This document shows positions 32,460 to 42,888 of a DNA stretch of 50,815 bases, in pieces; the first letter of the stretch is position 1, and every line of letters starts with the position of its first letter. This stretch comes from Prochlorococcus sp. AG-409-O23. GTDB taxonomy: Bacteria; Cyanobacteriota; Cyanobacteriia; PCC-6307; Cyanobiaceae. The notes beneath the pieces are model-generated. The model saw nothing but the letters and a program-made list of their open reading frames with translations. It was not told the DNA's origin and made no database searches. The stretch is from NCBI GenBank assembly GCA_003215355.1, contig QCKL01000009.1, forward strand, positions 1 to 50,815, read 5' to 3'. Both the position numbers and the translations under genes were made by a program.

Positions 32460-33761
32460 TCAACTTGCATGAATTGACATCGCATTGCCGGCAAGCCATC
32501 CACTAGTCCAACAATGCTGAAAATTGAAACCTCCAGTCACACCATCTATATCTAACAACTCACCTGCAAAATACAACCCTTTACAAAGCTTACTTTCCAT
32601 TGTGGAAAGATTAATCTCTTCAAGTTTAATGCCACCTGCCGTTACAAACTCCTCTCCAAAAGGGCCTCTACCTATGACTGGATAATTGCTAGATACCAAT
32701 CTATTAATTAATTCCTGCTCTAAGCGGGCTGAAAAATCAGCCCATCTGACTTTTGGGTCAATATTAGCTTGACGTAATAAAGCCAGCCATAGCCTTTTAG
32801 GGAGCTCTAAAAATGGACGGGAGGAGCCCAAATATTTAGAGGCTTCTTGAGAACGAAAATTAACTAATTGATTTTTAATTGAATCAAAATCCTGACCAAT
32901 CCAATTAACAATTAAGCTGCCCTTATATTTATTTTCATGTAATTCTCGAGCGGCAAATGCTGAAAGACGAAGCACTATGGGGCCACTAACACCCCAATGA
33001 GTTATCAACATTCTACCGTTCTGCTTGAAAATTTTATCGCCCACAACTAACTTCAAATGAATATTGTCAATTGCCAAGCCTGAGCAATTCTTCAATCCAG
33101 CAGAATCCAAGGCAAAGGTAAAAAGAGAGGGGACAGGGGCAACAACAGTATGTCCTAGATCTAATGCCATGTGGCGTCCACTTGGATGGCCTCCAGTAGC
33201 AAGAACAACCCTCTTCGCAAATAAATATGAGCCATCAGAACATTCAACTCTGAATTCTTTTTTTTTCAGACAGGTGACTGATTTAACCTTTGTTTTTTTC
33301 TTCACAGAAACCCCTGCCATAGCAGCCGAATTTCTTAAGCATTCAATCACTGAAAAAGAGCGGTTTGAAGCAGGGAACATTCTTCCATCAGCCTCAATTA
33401 CCAAGTCCAATCCACGTTCAGAGAACCATGCGACTGAATCACCAGAAGCAAACCGAGAAAAAAGGCCTAGCAAAGGCAATCTGCCTCGGGGATAATTCAT
33501 TACCAAATCTCTTGGATCCCAGCATGCATGGGTGACATTGCAACGACCTCCACCACTAATTCGAACTTTTTCTAGCGGTTTAGAAGTGGCTTCAAGAAGC
33601 ACAACAGGTGACAAGCCATTTTCAGCAGCCGTTATCGCTGCCATAAAGCCAGCAGGACCGCCACCAATGACGATTAATTCAATTGGCAGGGCGGAAGATA
33701 AGTGCAACTCCGTTATTGCAATACCGCTTACCCGTAGGTCTTGGCCCGTCATTAAATACAT
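32460..33761 (-). CDS. HI0933-like FAD-dependent oxidoreductase, 433 aa
   Basis: A flavoprotein of the BaiN/HI0933 group with unknown substrate. The FAD motif is LIVIGGGPAGFMAAITAAENG, then VRISGGGRCNVTHACWDP, and RVVLATGGHPSGRHM. The C-terminal signature is GLYFAGELLDIDGVTGGFNFQHCWTSGWLAG. The longest frame overlaps msrB by 83 bases, and the true start could be further in, nearer the FAD motif. Confidence 0.88.
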   Translation of the reverse strand: MYLMTGQDLRVSGIAITELHLSSALPIELIVIGGGPAGFMAAITAAENGLSPVVLLEATSKPLEKVRISGGGRCNVTHACWDPRDLVMNYPRGRLPLLGLFSRFASGDSVAWFSERGLDLVIEADGRMFPASNRSFSVIECLRNSAAMAGVSVKKKTKVKSVTCLKKKEFRVECSDGSYLFAKRVVLATGGHPSGRHMALDLGHTVVAPVPSLFTFALDSAGLKNCSGLAIDNIHLKLVVGDKIFKQNGRMLITHWGVSGPIVLRLSAFAARELHENKYKGSLIVNWIGQDFDSIKNQLVNFRSQEASKYLGSSRPFLELPKRLWLALLRQANIDPKVRWADFSARLEQELINRLVSSNYPVIGRGPFGEEFVTAGGIKLEEINLSTMESKLCKGLYFAGELLDIDGVTGGFNFQHCWTSGWLAGNAMSIHAS

Positions 33762-34185
33762 GGCCCTGATGGCCAGAACAACGACGGCAGTGATACTCGG
33801 TACGCGGAACGATCAATTTAAAATCTACTTTTGTTTCTACAGCATCACCTAAAGGCTCCCAAAAACTTGGCCATCCAGTACCGCTATCAAATTTTGTATT
33901 AGATGAGAATAAAGGTAAATCACAACCAGCACAACAGAAGGTTCCTTCTCTCTTCTCATCATTAAGCAAACTAGAAAATGGTAATTCAGTACCCTCTTCA
34001 CGTAACACCTTAAAGGCTTCTGGACTTAAACGTTTACGCCATTCTTCTTTACTTAAACTCCATGAAGCCTCACTGGCGTTAGAAGCTGCGAGGAGTGCTA
34101 GAGGCCTAAATAAGAAGCTAATGATTCCTGTTATGACAGCCATCAAAACTGAGCGCCTACTAAAAGTTAGCCAAGTACTATCCAT
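33679..34185 (-). CDS. msrB: Peptide-methionine (R)-S-oxide reductase with Tat-like signal, 168 aa
   Basis: Repairs oxidised methionine. The MsrB core has zinc cysteines in CCAGC and CRRC, the motif FDSGTGWPSFWEP, GHVFNDGPRPTGKRYCNNG with the resolving or catalytic Cys, and VDFKLIVPRTEYHC. The N-terminus (MDSTWLTFSRRSVLMAVITGIISFLF) has a twin-arginine followed by a hydrophobic stretch, so it is probably exported to the periplasm or thylakoid lumen. The catalytic sequence is RYCNNG rather than the usual RYCINS. Confidence 0.9.
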   Translation of the reverse strand: MDSTWLTFSRRSVLMAVITGIISFLFRPLALLAASNASEASWSLSKEEWRKRLSPEAFKVLREEGTELPFSSLLNDEKREGTFCCAGCDLPLFSSNTKFDSGTGWPSFWEPLGDAVETKVDFKLIVPRTEYHCRRCSGHQGHVFNDGPRPTGKRYCNNGVALIFRPAN

Positions 34186-34254
34186 GATGACAAATAAACT
34201 CCTAAAAACTTTTCTGATAAAAAATAATTTTATCTATGCCAACAGCATAACGAA

Positions 34255-35259
34255 ATGATTGCTGATTCTTCACCACAAATTTCAAATGCCTATCGATTCA
34301 GCATTGCTCCAATGCTCGATTGCACAGATAGACACTTTCGAGTGCTCATGAGGCAAGTCAGTCAGCGATGCTTGCTCTATACAGAAATGATCGTTGCCAA
34401 AGCTTTACAACACAGCACACAAACTAATCGCCTACTGGAGTTTCATGCGATTGAACATCCCATCGCTCTTCAAATAGGGGGAGACAATCCAAAAGTCTTA
34501 GCTGAAGCCACTCGCATGGCCTCTTCTTGGGGTTATGACGAAATCAACCTAAATATTGGGTGCCCAAGTCCACGTGTTCAATCAGGTAACTTTGGAGCAT
34601 GCCTTATGGCTCAACCTCAGCAAGTTGCAAGATGCGTTGAGGCCATGGCTCAAGCAAGTCAATTACCAGTAACTGTCAAACATCGCATAGGCATTGACAA
34701 TTTAGATAGCGAAGAATTTCTAATTACATTTGTTGACCAAGTTGCACAAGCAGGTGCTCAAAGATTCTCAATACATGCAAGAAAAGCGTGGCTAGAAGGC
34801 TTAAATCCAAAACAAAACAGAACTATTCCTCCTCTGCAATACGAAAAAGTTGCCAATTTAAAAAGAAAACGCCCGCTGTTAAAAATTGAATTGAATGGTG
34901 GAATAGAAACACCTCAAGATTGCTTAAAAGCTCTTGAAACCTTTGATGGAGTAATGGTTGGAAGAGCTGCCTATTCCCATCCGTTACGTTGGCAACATAT
35001 GGACGAATTGATATATGGAGAACAACCGCGCCAAATAACCGCGTCAAAAGTAATCAAAGGTCTACTTCCTCACACAGAAAACCACCTAGTTAAAAATGGT
35101 CGTCTTTGGGATATTTGCAAACACGTCTTGCAATTAGTCGAAGAAGTACCAGGCGCACGCGCATGGAGAAGAAACTTAAGTCAAAAAGCGCAGAAACGTA
35201 ATGCTGATCTAACAGTGCTTGAAAAAGCTGCCCAACAACTAGAAGATGCTGGGCTTTAG
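34255..35259 (+). CDS. dusA: tRNA-dihydrouridine synthase A
   Basis: Reduces specific uridines in the D-loop of tRNA using FMN. The start IAPMLDCTDRHFRVLMRQVSQRCLLYTEMI and the catalytic region NLNIGCPSPRVQSGNFGACLM, with the active Cys in FGACLM, are typical of DusA. VKHRIGID, ARKAWLEGLNPKQNR and GVMVGRAAYSHP follow. It diverges from msrB. Confidence 0.93.
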   Translation: MIADSSPQISNAYRFSIAPMLDCTDRHFRVLMRQVSQRCLLYTEMIVAKALQHSTQTNRLLEFHAIEHPIALQIGGDNPKVLAEATRMASSWGYDEINLNIGCPSPRVQSGNFGACLMAQPQQVARCVEAMAQASQLPVTVKHRIGIDNLDSEEFLITFVDQVAQAGAQRFSIHARKAWLEGLNPKQNRTIPPLQYEKVANLKRKRPLLKIELNGGIETPQDCLKALETFDGVMVGRAAYSHPLRWQHMDELIYGEQPRQITASKVIKGLLPHTENHLVKNGRLWDICKHVLQLVEEVPGARAWRRNLSQKAQKRNADLTVLEKAAQQLEDAGL

Positions 35260-35277
35260 ACCTTATTTAAGTTCTAA

Positions 35278-35772
35278 TCAGCCTTCTGCACCACCATAAT
35301 CACTACCACCCTCCCCGGAATCAGGCGCAGTGCCCCTTCTCCTGCGGCTTCTACCTTCGTCATAACCTCCAGAATCTTGCTGCGAAGCACCTCCATAACT
35401 GCGATCTTCCCAGCCTCGGGCACCAGAGCCACGTTCTCCACCCCCTCCGTTGCCTCCACTGTTGTTGCCGCCACCGCCGTAGCCGCCACCGCCACCGCCG
35501 TAGCCACCACCGCCTCTACGAGGAGCACTCCCTCGAGGCTCTGCTTTGTTAATCCTCAATGGCCGACCCATTAATTCGGCACCTTGCAGAGCCTCAATAG
35601 CCGACGCCTCCGCAGCTTCATCAGCCATCTCTACAAATGCAAAACCCCTTTTGCGACCGGTGTCGCGTTCTAAGGGGAGAGAACAGTTCGCAACCTCACC
35701 AAAGGATGCAAACAATTCAATGACGTCTTCCTGCTCAGCGCGGAAGGGCAAATTACCAACAAAAATGCTCAC
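35278..35772 (-). CDS. RNA-binding RRM protein with Gly-rich tail, 164 aa
   Basis: Similar to cyanobacterial cold-induced Rbp proteins. One RRM with RNP2 IFVGNL (residues 3-8) and RNP1 KRGFAFVEM. The C-terminal half is Gly-rich (RGGGGYGGGGGGYGGGG), then Arg and Ser rich. Such tails bind RNA or aid self-association. The Gly repeats make the reverse frames look open, but those are not genes. Confidence 0.9.
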   Translation of the reverse strand: MSIFVGNLPFRAEQEDVIELFASFGEVANCSLPLERDTGRKRGFAFVEMADEAAEASAIEALQGAELMGRPLRINKAEPRGSAPRRGGGGYGGGGGGYGGGGNNSGGNGGGGERGSGARGWEDRSYGGASQQDSGGYDEGRSRRRRGTAPDSGEGGSDYGGAEG

Positions 35773-35890
35773 TTGACTTTTGGACCTAAACGAAATTGGT
35801 TGATCAAACCAGGGAAGCCATTAGTTCATGACTCAAGGGAGAATCATGCACTATTGACATCAATAGCGTAAACCCGACAAAGCGTTTAGT

Positions 35891-37279
35891 TCATTCTTTT
35901 CGTGAACCAAGGCGATGACGCCAGTAACTCAGTTGCTCTTGAACACGATCAAAACCCGTTCCACCTGTGCTCAATCTTGAGGCTACGACTTGTTTTGGGG
36001 CTAATCTTTCAAAAAGATCAACCTCAAAATTCGTATTGAAGTCCTTCCATTCATCAATGGTGAGATCCCTCAATAAAATGCCTTTTACTAAGCAATGCTT
36101 TACAACCCTTCCAACCAACTGATATGCGTCTCGAAAAGGTACACCTTTGCCAACTAAATAATCAGCAACATCTGTTGCATTTGAAAAATCTGATTCAACA
36201 GCTGAAGTAAGGCGCTCTGAACAAAATTCCAAACCCTCTTCAAAGAGAATTGACATCGCTTCAAGAGCTGCTCTAGTTGTATGCACTGTGTCAAAAAGAG
36301 CTTCCTTGTCCTCCTGAAAATCCTTGTTATAGGCAAGTGGCAATCCTTTGATCATGGTCAATAGTCCTTGTAAATGCCCAAAAACGCGACCACATTTACC
36401 TCTTACTAACTCTGGTACGTCAGGGTTCTTCTTCTGAGGCATCAAGCTGCTCCCTGTTGCGCATCTATCCGTTAAGCGAACAAAGGAAAATTCTTCAGAA
36501 GCCCAAAAAATTACCTCCTCAGCCAAACGGCTTAAATGAACCATCACCAATGAAGCTGAAGCAGTAAATTCAACCGCAAAATCGCGATCACTAACAGCAT
36601 CCAAACTATTTGCATAAAGGGCTTCAAATCCCAAAGACTTCGCAGTATGACTACGATTAATAGGCACCGAAGTCCCCGCCAGTGCAGCCGCGCCTAAAGG
36701 GCACACGTTAACTCTCGCCCGAACATCTAATAAACGATCTCGATCCCTTTGGAGCATTTCCAAATAAGCAAGCAAATGATGGGCAAGAGACAAAGGCTGT
36801 GCGCGTTGAAGGTGCGTATATCCAGGTATCAGGGTATGGAGATGCTTTTCGGCCTTAGCAAATAAAGCTTTCTGAAAACGTTCGATTTCACCATCAAGCT
36901 CATCCAAGCGTCTTCTTAACCACAAACGCAAGTCACAGCCAACTTGATCATTGCGACTTCTACCTGTGTGCAATTTCTTCCCAACAGGCCCCAACAGTTC
37001 AATTAATCGACGTTCAACAGCAAAATGCACATCCTCATCATCTATGCCTGGATTAAAAGCCCCAGCTGCTGCCTCAGATCGAATCTTCTCAAGCCCACCC
37101 TCAATAAGCTTTGCTTCCTGAAGAGTAATTATTTGGCAGTGACCAAGCATCCTCACATGAGCTATTGAGCCATCTAGATCTTCTTGGAGCAGGTTCAAGT
37201 CAAAACCAATGGAGGCATTGAACCTTGCAATCGCTGGGTTCAAGCCCTCTTCAAATCGATCGCTCCATGTGTCAGCCAA
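35891..37279 (-). CDS. argH: Argininosuccinate lyase
   Basis: Splits argininosuccinate into arginine and fumarate. Family signature [21 protein letters not shown], the start [23 protein letters not shown], and [10 protein letters not shown] and [17 protein letters not shown] are all present. Length 462 is normal. Its upstream neighbour on the strand is the RsbU-type phosphatase. Confidence 0.96.
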   Translation of the reverse strand: MADTWSDRFEEGLNPAIARFNASIGFDLNLLQEDLDGSIAHVRMLGHCQIITLQEAKLIEGGLEKIRSEAAAGAFNPGIDDEDVHFAVERRLIELLGPVGKKLHTGRSRNDQVGCDLRLWLRRRLDELDGEIERFQKALFAKAEKHLHTLIPGYTHLQRAQPLSLAHHLLAYLEMLQRDRDRLLDVRARVNVCPLGAAALAGTSVPINRSHTAKSLGFEALYANSLDAVSDRDFAVEFTASASLVMVHLSRLAEEVIFWASEEFSFVRLTDRCATGSSLMPQKKNPDVPELVRGKCGRVFGHLQGLLTMIKGLPLAYNKDFQEDKEALFDTVHTTRAALEAMSILFEEGLEFCSERLTSAVESDFSNATDVADYLVGKGVPFRDAYQLVGRVVKHCLVKGILLRDLTIDEWKDFNTNFEVDLFERLAPKQVVASRLSTGGTGFDRVQEQLSYWRHRLGSRKE

Positions 37280-37329
37280 TCAAGCCAATAAATAACATTC
37301 CACTAATAAAGCAGTTAGACAACTTCTTG

Positions 37330-38748
37330 TCAGGCCAATTGCTTATTTAATGATGGGAGCATCAAGGCTTCGTTAACCTTTAAGACAACCATCGAAGCAT
37401 CATCTTCCAACTGATGGTTAAGACCGACAAATCGATCCAAACGAATAAATAACTGTTCGAGAATGGCCTGTGCCGCTAGACCACCTCGACAAGATTCCTC
37501 AAGAATACGCAGCAATCGAGCTTCATCAAAACGATCACCAGCAAGCCCAGGTGCCTCTGTTACTCCATCGGTGTAATACAAAAGAACATCGCCTGGCTCT
37601 AAAACAACTTCTCCACAGCCATATTCAGCCTCAGATTGCAATCCTATTAACAATCCAGGGGCATCTAAACGAGATATAGATCTTTGCTCAGCTCGCCAAA
37701 GCAAAGGTGGATTATGCGCAGCATTGGCATATCGCAATTTTCGATTCCGAGGGTCATAGTCGGAATAGAACAAAGTCACAAACCTATGAGACTGAGCTAA
37801 ATCAACTTGTGCCAGTTGATTTAAGTCATGCAGGATGCGATCAGGTGGTAATCCGCTTAAAACTTCCGCACGTAACATCCCACGTAGCATGGTCATCAAG
37901 AGGCCTGCAGGTACCCCTTTACCCATTACATCTCCAATTACAAGCGCCCAACGTCCCCTTTCTCTTCTTCTACCAATTAACTCAGGACGAGTCGGCATGA
38001 AATCGTAGTAATCACCACCCACTTGAAAAGCAGGTCGACATTTAGCAGCTAATTCAACACCTTCAATAACCGGGCAAGAATCTGGTAATAATTGGGCCTG
38101 AATTTCCGCCCCAATACTCAATTGGCGATCAACACTTTCATGTCGGCGGGTTTCCTGAAGAATTGAATCATTCTCAATTGCAACGCCAGCAAGGTCAGCC
38201 ACTAATTGCAAATGGCGACGATGAACATCGCTCCAAACAAGAGCACCCTTAGGGTCAAAAATATAAAGCCGTCCTCTTGAACGACCTCGCGCAACTAAAG
38301 AGGTGGAAAAAATACCTGAACTAGCCATATGACTCTGCACAAGACGATCCATAGCCAAAATTTGCGAATCATCAGTTCCAAAGCCAATTTCCATTCCTGG
38401 TTGAAATGATGCCAAATGTCTAAGCAATTCCTGGCATTGATCAAATGGGACTGCTTGTAGCTGCTCCCTCCAAAGACGTCCATCCACTTGAAAAGGCACC
38501 ACAAGCGCACCTTCGACTCCCACCAATCGCGAAGCAACTACAGGGACTAACTCCAAAAAGCGATGCAGATTTGTAAAACTGCGTAGCGCAAACCCCAATG
38601 AAATCAACAAATCCTGATTACGAATTTGCTCCTTAGACAAGCTATCCAGCAATTCACGCAATGACTCTGATGCTGAAAGTGGCTGAGGAATATTGTGGAG
38701 AGATGCTCTTAGATTTCCCCTTGGTGGCTTGCTACTCACTGCATCCAC
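37330..38748 (-). CDS. RsbU/SpoIIE-type PP2C phosphatase with GAF-like domain, 472 aa
   Basis: A serine phosphatase that probably controls an anti-sigma partner switch. The N-terminal half is GAF-like (LVPVVASRLVGVEGALVVPFQVDGR). A linker follows (ETRRHESVDRQLSIGAEIQAQLLPD). The SpoIIE domain has FQVGGDYYDFMPT, VIGDVMGKGVPAGLLMTMLRGMLR, ANAAHNPPLLW and LYYTDGVTEAPG. I see no anti-sigma or antagonist gene in the window. Confidence 0.88.
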   Translation of the reverse strand: MDAVSSKPPRGNLRASLHNIPQPLSASESLRELLDSLSKEQIRNQDLLISLGFALRSFTNLHRFLELVPVVASRLVGVEGALVVPFQVDGRLWREQLQAVPFDQCQELLRHLASFQPGMEIGFGTDDSQILAMDRLVQSHMASSGIFSTSLVARGRSRGRLYIFDPKGALVWSDVHRRHLQLVADLAGVAIENDSILQETRRHESVDRQLSIGAEIQAQLLPDSCPVIEGVELAAKCRPAFQVGGDYYDFMPTRPELIGRRRERGRWALVIGDVMGKGVPAGLLMTMLRGMLRAEVLSGLPPDRILHDLNQLAQVDLAQSHRFVTLFYSDYDPRNRKLRYANAAHNPPLLWRAEQRSISRLDAPGLLIGLQSEAEYGCGEVVLEPGDVLLYYTDGVTEAPGLAGDRFDEARLLRILEESCRGGLAAQAILEQLFIRLDRFVGLNHQLEDDASMVVLKVNEALMLPSLNKQLA

Positions 38749-38796
38749 ACAGCAGGGTTAAAAACGTAGCAAAGTCTCAAGAAACAATCAGCAGAA

Positions 38797-40215
38797 TCAA
38801 CGATTTGCCAAAAGAGCCTCAACAAATTCAAAGGTATTAAAAGGCCGCAAATCGCGAATACTCTCTCCTGCGCCTATAAAACGAATAGGCAAATTGGCTT
38901 CAGATGCAACAGCCATTGCCACACCCCCTCTTGAAGAACCATCAAGCTTAGTAATGACAACACCTGTCAGCCCTGCTGACTTTGCAAAAGCCATTGCCTG
39001 ACGAAGACCATTCTGACCCTGACTAGCATCCAATACCAAAAGTGATTCAACCATGGCTTCAGGAGCCAATTTGTCAATAATTCCTCGAACTTTCTCCAGC
39101 TCCTCCATCAAGTTATTTTTTGTCTGTAATCGTCCTGCTGTATCTACTAACAATAAATCAATTTGCTTAGCTCTTGCAGAACCAATTGCATCAAATACAA
39201 CAGCTGCTGGATCTGCATTTGGTGTTGAATTCGAAATTACGGACACTCCACTACGCTCCCCCCAAACTTGAGCCTGCTGAACAGCCGCAGCGCGAAATGT
39301 ATCTGCTGCTGCAATCAATGAAGAATATCCACTTCTTACAGCAAGATTAGCCAACTTTCCGAGAGTAGTTGTCTTACCAACTCCATTAACACCAACAAGC
39401 AGCCAAATATTTAATAAACCTTTTTGTGGAAACAACAAATTTTTTCCACTAGCTTTAATAGGTTTGTCGATAATTTGCGCTAATTGCTCTTTAAGAAATT
39501 GAAGAGCTGCCTTTGCATCAAGAACTTCTTCATTTAATCTTTGACGCAAAGCATCTAAAGCCTGATCGGTAGCTTCAACTCCAGCATCAGCCCTCAATAA
39601 TAAAGTTTCCAATTCATCTATAACATCAGGCGTTAATGGATCATCACCGAGAGTCTCAAGAAGCTGCGTAACAAATCCTTTACGTGTCTTTTCTAATCCA
39701 CGCTTCAAACGTCCCAACCAATCAATCTCTTCCACTGAAATCTGTTCAGCCTTGCGACCTTGAGCTGCTAAAACTTCCGCCGACCAAGTAAAAGAATCAT
39801 CAAAAGCTCCTAATTTAGTTTCGGATAATTCATTAGGAGGGAGGGTTATGGCTTTAGATCGTTCAAAACTATCAACATTCCCTGAAGATTCAATACTATT
39901 AATATTTTCCTCTACATCAACTATTGATTCATTATCTTGTTCTGAAGATAATGTAACTTCTGATGTCTGATCCTGAATTTGAGTCTGAGGATCTAAGGGT
40001 TTTTCTATAGAAGTTATCTCATCCTGAAGACACTCTGCAGAATGCTTCTTTTGTTGCTGCTGTTGTTTAAGCCTTGCATATGCTTCTTTAGCCCAATCTA
40101 AGGAATTCTCTTGAATCAATTCAGAATTATTACTATCAATGTTTTGAACTTCTGCCTCTGATGTTGGCTCTTCAAAAGAACCAGTAATTTCCCTTTTAAA
40201 TTCATCGTAAACCAT
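38797..40215 (-). CDS. ftsY: Signal recognition particle receptor FtsY
   Basis: Brings ribosomes with SRP to the membrane. The N-terminal acidic region is Gln/Glu rich, with a Q/K stretch (ARLKQQQQQKKH). The NG domain has GVNGVGKTTTLGKLA (G1), DTFRAAAVQQ, DTAGRLQTK (G3), and TKLDGSSRGGVAM (G4). Length 472 fits cyanobacteria. It is immediately followed by the phosphatase gene and preceded by nusB with a 2-base gap. Confidence 0.95.
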   Translation of the reverse strand: MVYDEFKREITGSFEEPTSEAEVQNIDSNNSELIQENSLDWAKEAYARLKQQQQQKKHSAECLQDEITSIEKPLDPQTQIQDQTSEVTLSSEQDNESIVDVEENINSIESSGNVDSFERSKAITLPPNELSETKLGAFDDSFTWSAEVLAAQGRKAEQISVEEIDWLGRLKRGLEKTRKGFVTQLLETLGDDPLTPDVIDELETLLLRADAGVEATDQALDALRQRLNEEVLDAKAALQFLKEQLAQIIDKPIKASGKNLLFPQKGLLNIWLLVGVNGVGKTTTLGKLANLAVRSGYSSLIAAADTFRAAAVQQAQVWGERSGVSVISNSTPNADPAAVVFDAIGSARAKQIDLLLVDTAGRLQTKNNLMEELEKVRGIIDKLAPEAMVESLLVLDASQGQNGLRQAMAFAKSAGLTGVVITKLDGSSRGGVAMAVASEANLPIRFIGAGESIRDLRPFNTFEFVEALLANR

Positions 40216-40217
40216 TA

Positions 40218-40853
40218 TTAAGTCCTTACCTCAAAAGAATTTTGCAATCTACGCAATACGCCATTGATCATTCTTCGTCCTTGTTCATCACTATAACGAT
40301 TCGCAAGATCAACCGCCTCATTGCATGCAACAGCAACAGGAGTCTGAAGGTTAATCAAATCAACAACTGCCAAGCGTAAAATATCACGATCAATGCGTGG
40401 CAAGCGTTTCAAACGCCAACCTTCCATGACAGAATCGAGTCGCTCATCAATACTCTCGCGATGCTCAACTACCAAAGCCAAACGATGCATTGCACCAAGT
40501 CTAATTTCCTCTTGATCGCTTAAGGCCAATAATCTGGGAATTTCTAAACTAGCTGAAAGGCTATTTAGAACATTTTCCGCCTCATTTAAACAAGCTTGCA
40601 AATGATTTCGCACCCTTCCAATAGAATTTATATCAGATTCTTGTAGCTCACTATCTAACAATTGCTGTTGAGCTATTTCTAATTGCCCAGCAGAAGTATC
40701 TAAACCTTCACGCCAATGCTGCATAAGACTTTCTAAAGCCTTCGCCAGCAAAAGATCTATAGATGATTCTTTCATAACTTTACTAGGATCATCTGGAATC
40801 TGACCTAAAACCAAAAGTGCAAGTTCTCGCGCAATAGATCTGGACTGAATCAT
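40218..40853 (-). CDS. nusB: Transcription antitermination protein NusB
   Basis: Binds boxA RNA with NusE in rRNA transcription. Family features: SRSIARELALLVLGQIP at the start, LDSVMEGWRLKRLPRIDRDILRLAVVDLI and the late VACNEAVDLANRYSDEQGRRMINGVLRRL. Length 211 is longer than the E. coli form because of an inserted helical region, usual in cyanobacteria. Two bases before ftsY. Confidence 0.92.
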   Translation of the reverse strand: MIQSRSIARELALLVLGQIPDDPSKVMKESSIDLLLAKALESLMQHWREGLDTSAGQLEIAQQQLLDSELQESDINSIGRVRNHLQACLNEAENVLNSLSASLEIPRLLALSDQEEIRLGAMHRLALVVEHRESIDERLDSVMEGWRLKRLPRIDRDILRLAVVDLINLQTPVAVACNEAVDLANRYSDEQGRRMINGVLRRLQNSFEVRT

Positions 40854-40888
40854 CTACACAAGTAAAAAAAGAGATTCAAAACTTAACC

Positions 40889-41635
40889 CTAAGGGGAAGT
40901 AGTTGTGGATGAAGCTGTAGTGGCTCTTAATTGAGCAAACAAATTGGAGAAACTTCTATTAACAGGAACTTCACGGTCGTCTGGATTGACAATACCAGCT
41001 GAAATAATTGTTCTGAACGCATCTTCTACAGTGATATTTAGGTCTTTAACTGATGACTCTGGAACCAAAGTATACCAACCAGTAGTTGGGTTAGGAGCTG
41101 TAGGAATAAAAACACTTAGTAAAGGTTCATCTAATTCAGGTTGAAGAGAAGGCCCTACTAAACCAGTTACAAAACCAACACTGAATAATCCTTTTCTTGG
41201 ATATTCCACCAATACAACTCTTCGGAATCTAGTGGAATTATCTCTTAAAAAAGTTTCAAGCAACTGCTTAAGAGTTTTATAAACAGAGCCTGCAAAAGGA
41301 ATGCGAGAAAGCGTGCCTTCTCCAAATTCCAATAGCCAACGACCAACAATATTTCTGGCCATGAGGCCTATTAAAAGAATCCCAAGTAAAGGAACCGTCA
41401 AACCCAGAGCTAGGTTGATAAGGTCCTGTAAAAGGGGATTAAGCGTAATAAAGGGATTTAATTGCTTAGGGATCGAGGTGAGGAAGGCCAAAACAAAGCG
41501 GCTCACCACCGTAGATAGCCAAATTGTCGTGGCCAAAGGGATGACCACCAACAATCCTGCTATCAGGTCATTCTTGAGATCCTGCTGAAGCCGAGACGCC
41601 AGCGGAATATCTGGTCTGGGAGTGGACTGCACCAA
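40889..41635 (-). CDS. DUF502 family membrane protein, 248 aa
   Basis: Function unknown. Two membrane helices near the N-terminus (LIAGLLVVIPLATTIWLSTVV and LINLALGLTVPLLGILLIGLMA) are followed by the family motif VYKTLKQLLETFLRDNSTRFRRVVLVEYPRKGLFSVGFVTG, then SVFIPTAPNPTTGWYTLVPES. The frame starts at TTG 41635 or the adjoining GTG. It lies between queG, on the other strand, and nusB. Confidence 0.88.
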   Translation of the reverse strand: MVQSTPRPDIPLASRLQQDLKNDLIAGLLVVIPLATTIWLSTVVSRFVLAFLTSIPKQLNPFITLNPLLQDLINLALGLTVPLLGILLIGLMARNIVGRWLLEFGEGTLSRIPFAGSVYKTLKQLLETFLRDNSTRFRRVVLVEYPRKGLFSVGFVTGLVGPSLQPELDEPLLSVFIPTAPNPTTGWYTLVPESSVKDLNITVEDAFRTIISAGIVNPDDREVPVNRSFSNLFAQLRATTASSTTTSP

Positions 41636-41919
41636 AAAGTTCCGATGCCTTTTCCTAGAGTATTAAACCAAGGTAACCATTTTAAATTTAATAAAGGAGG
41701 TTTAGGCGACTTTTATGAGGTCAAACAACACAAAAAAATCCAAAGATTTTTATTTCTAGCCCAAAAAATCATCAACATGAACACAACAAGCCTCCTCAAA
41801 AGCTTCATCCGCACAAGGTTTAGGTCTTGGCTAGACGGAAAAAAGGACAGTGATCAACCAAAATCAAGCAAATTGTGATCCCACTCAAGTTTCCATCAAA
41901 ATTTTCCACTGGTTAGGAA

Positions 41920-42876
41920 TTGGCTTTGGCATTTAAAGAAGCTGAGAGTCAACTCAGCAAAAAACTCAAGCAGAAAGCCTTAGATCAGGGATTTAATCCT
42001 GTAGGTATTGCCAGAGTTCCTGGTAGCCCCCGAATTCAACTCAGAACAGCGGCATTAGAAAGATGGCTTAACTCAGGACATCACGCTGATATGAATTGGA
42101 TGGCTGCATCAAGAAGAAAAGACATACAAACACTCCTGGAAGGAATTCAAAGCATCCTTGTCGTTGGGATCAACTACTACGTCAATACAGAGAAAGCTGA
42201 TGGAGCGTTATCTATTGCTCGCTATGCATGGGGTCGGGATTATCACAAAGTTGTGACTCAACGACTCAAGAAAGTAGGTCGATGGTTGGAAGAACAAAGA
42301 CCCGGCTGTCGCTGGAAAGTATGCGTCGACACTTCCCCGCTATTAGACAAAGCTTGGGCTGAGGAAGCAGGGCTTGGATGGATTGGAAAGCACAGCAACC
42401 TCATAAATTCAACGAAAGGCTCATGGATGGTCTTAGGACACCTCCTTTGTACTGAGCCACTGCAAGCAGACAAGCCTGCAATTTCATTATGTGGAAAATG
42501 TCAAAAATGTATGGACGCATGTCCAACTGCAGCAATCACAGAACCATTTGTAGTTAATGCAAGACTTTGTTTGGCTTATCACACCATTGAGAATCGCAAT
42601 CCTCAATTGCCAAATGAAATCACGCAATCAATCGGAAACTGGATCGCTGGATGTGACATATGTCAGAACGTCTGTCCATGGAATCAAAAAAACTTACAAA
42701 GCACAAAAGACAAAGAAATGCTGCCTAAAGACTGGATACTGTCCTTGACTAACCAACAAGCTCTATCTTGGAGTGACAAAACTTGGAATGAAAAGCTAAA
42801 GGGGTCTGCTTTGAAAAGAATTAAGCCTTGGATGTGGCGACGTAATGCCAAGGCAATCCAAGCAAATACTTTATAA
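41920..42876 (+). CDS. queG: Epoxyqueuosine reductase
   Basis: Last step of queuosine tRNA modification, a cobalamin and iron-sulfur enzyme. Two 4Fe-4S motifs: CGKCQKCMDACP and CDICQNVCPWN. Also GWIGKHSNLIN and WGRDYHKVV. The frame starts at TTG 41920 with AGGA just before; no better ATG lies upstream of the conserved start KALDQGFNPVGIARV. Confidence 0.93.
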   Translation: MALAFKEAESQLSKKLKQKALDQGFNPVGIARVPGSPRIQLRTAALERWLNSGHHADMNWMAASRRKDIQTLLEGIQSILVVGINYYVNTEKADGALSIARYAWGRDYHKVVTQRLKKVGRWLEEQRPGCRWKVCVDTSPLLDKAWAEEAGLGWIGKHSNLINSTKGSWMVLGHLLCTEPLQADKPAISLCGKCQKCMDACPTAAITEPFVVNARLCLAYHTIENRNPQLPNEITQSIGNWIAGCDICQNVCPWNQKNLQSTKDKEMLPKDWILSLTNQQALSWSDKTWNEKLKGSALKRIKPWMWRRNAKAIQANTL

Positions 42877-42888
42877 ACTAAAAATCAA

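Noticed and set aside
41645-41878. 77-codon frame between the DUF502 gene and queG
   Set aside because: Composition is odd and no relatives come to mind. An inner 33-codon start is no better. I leave the gap unannotated.
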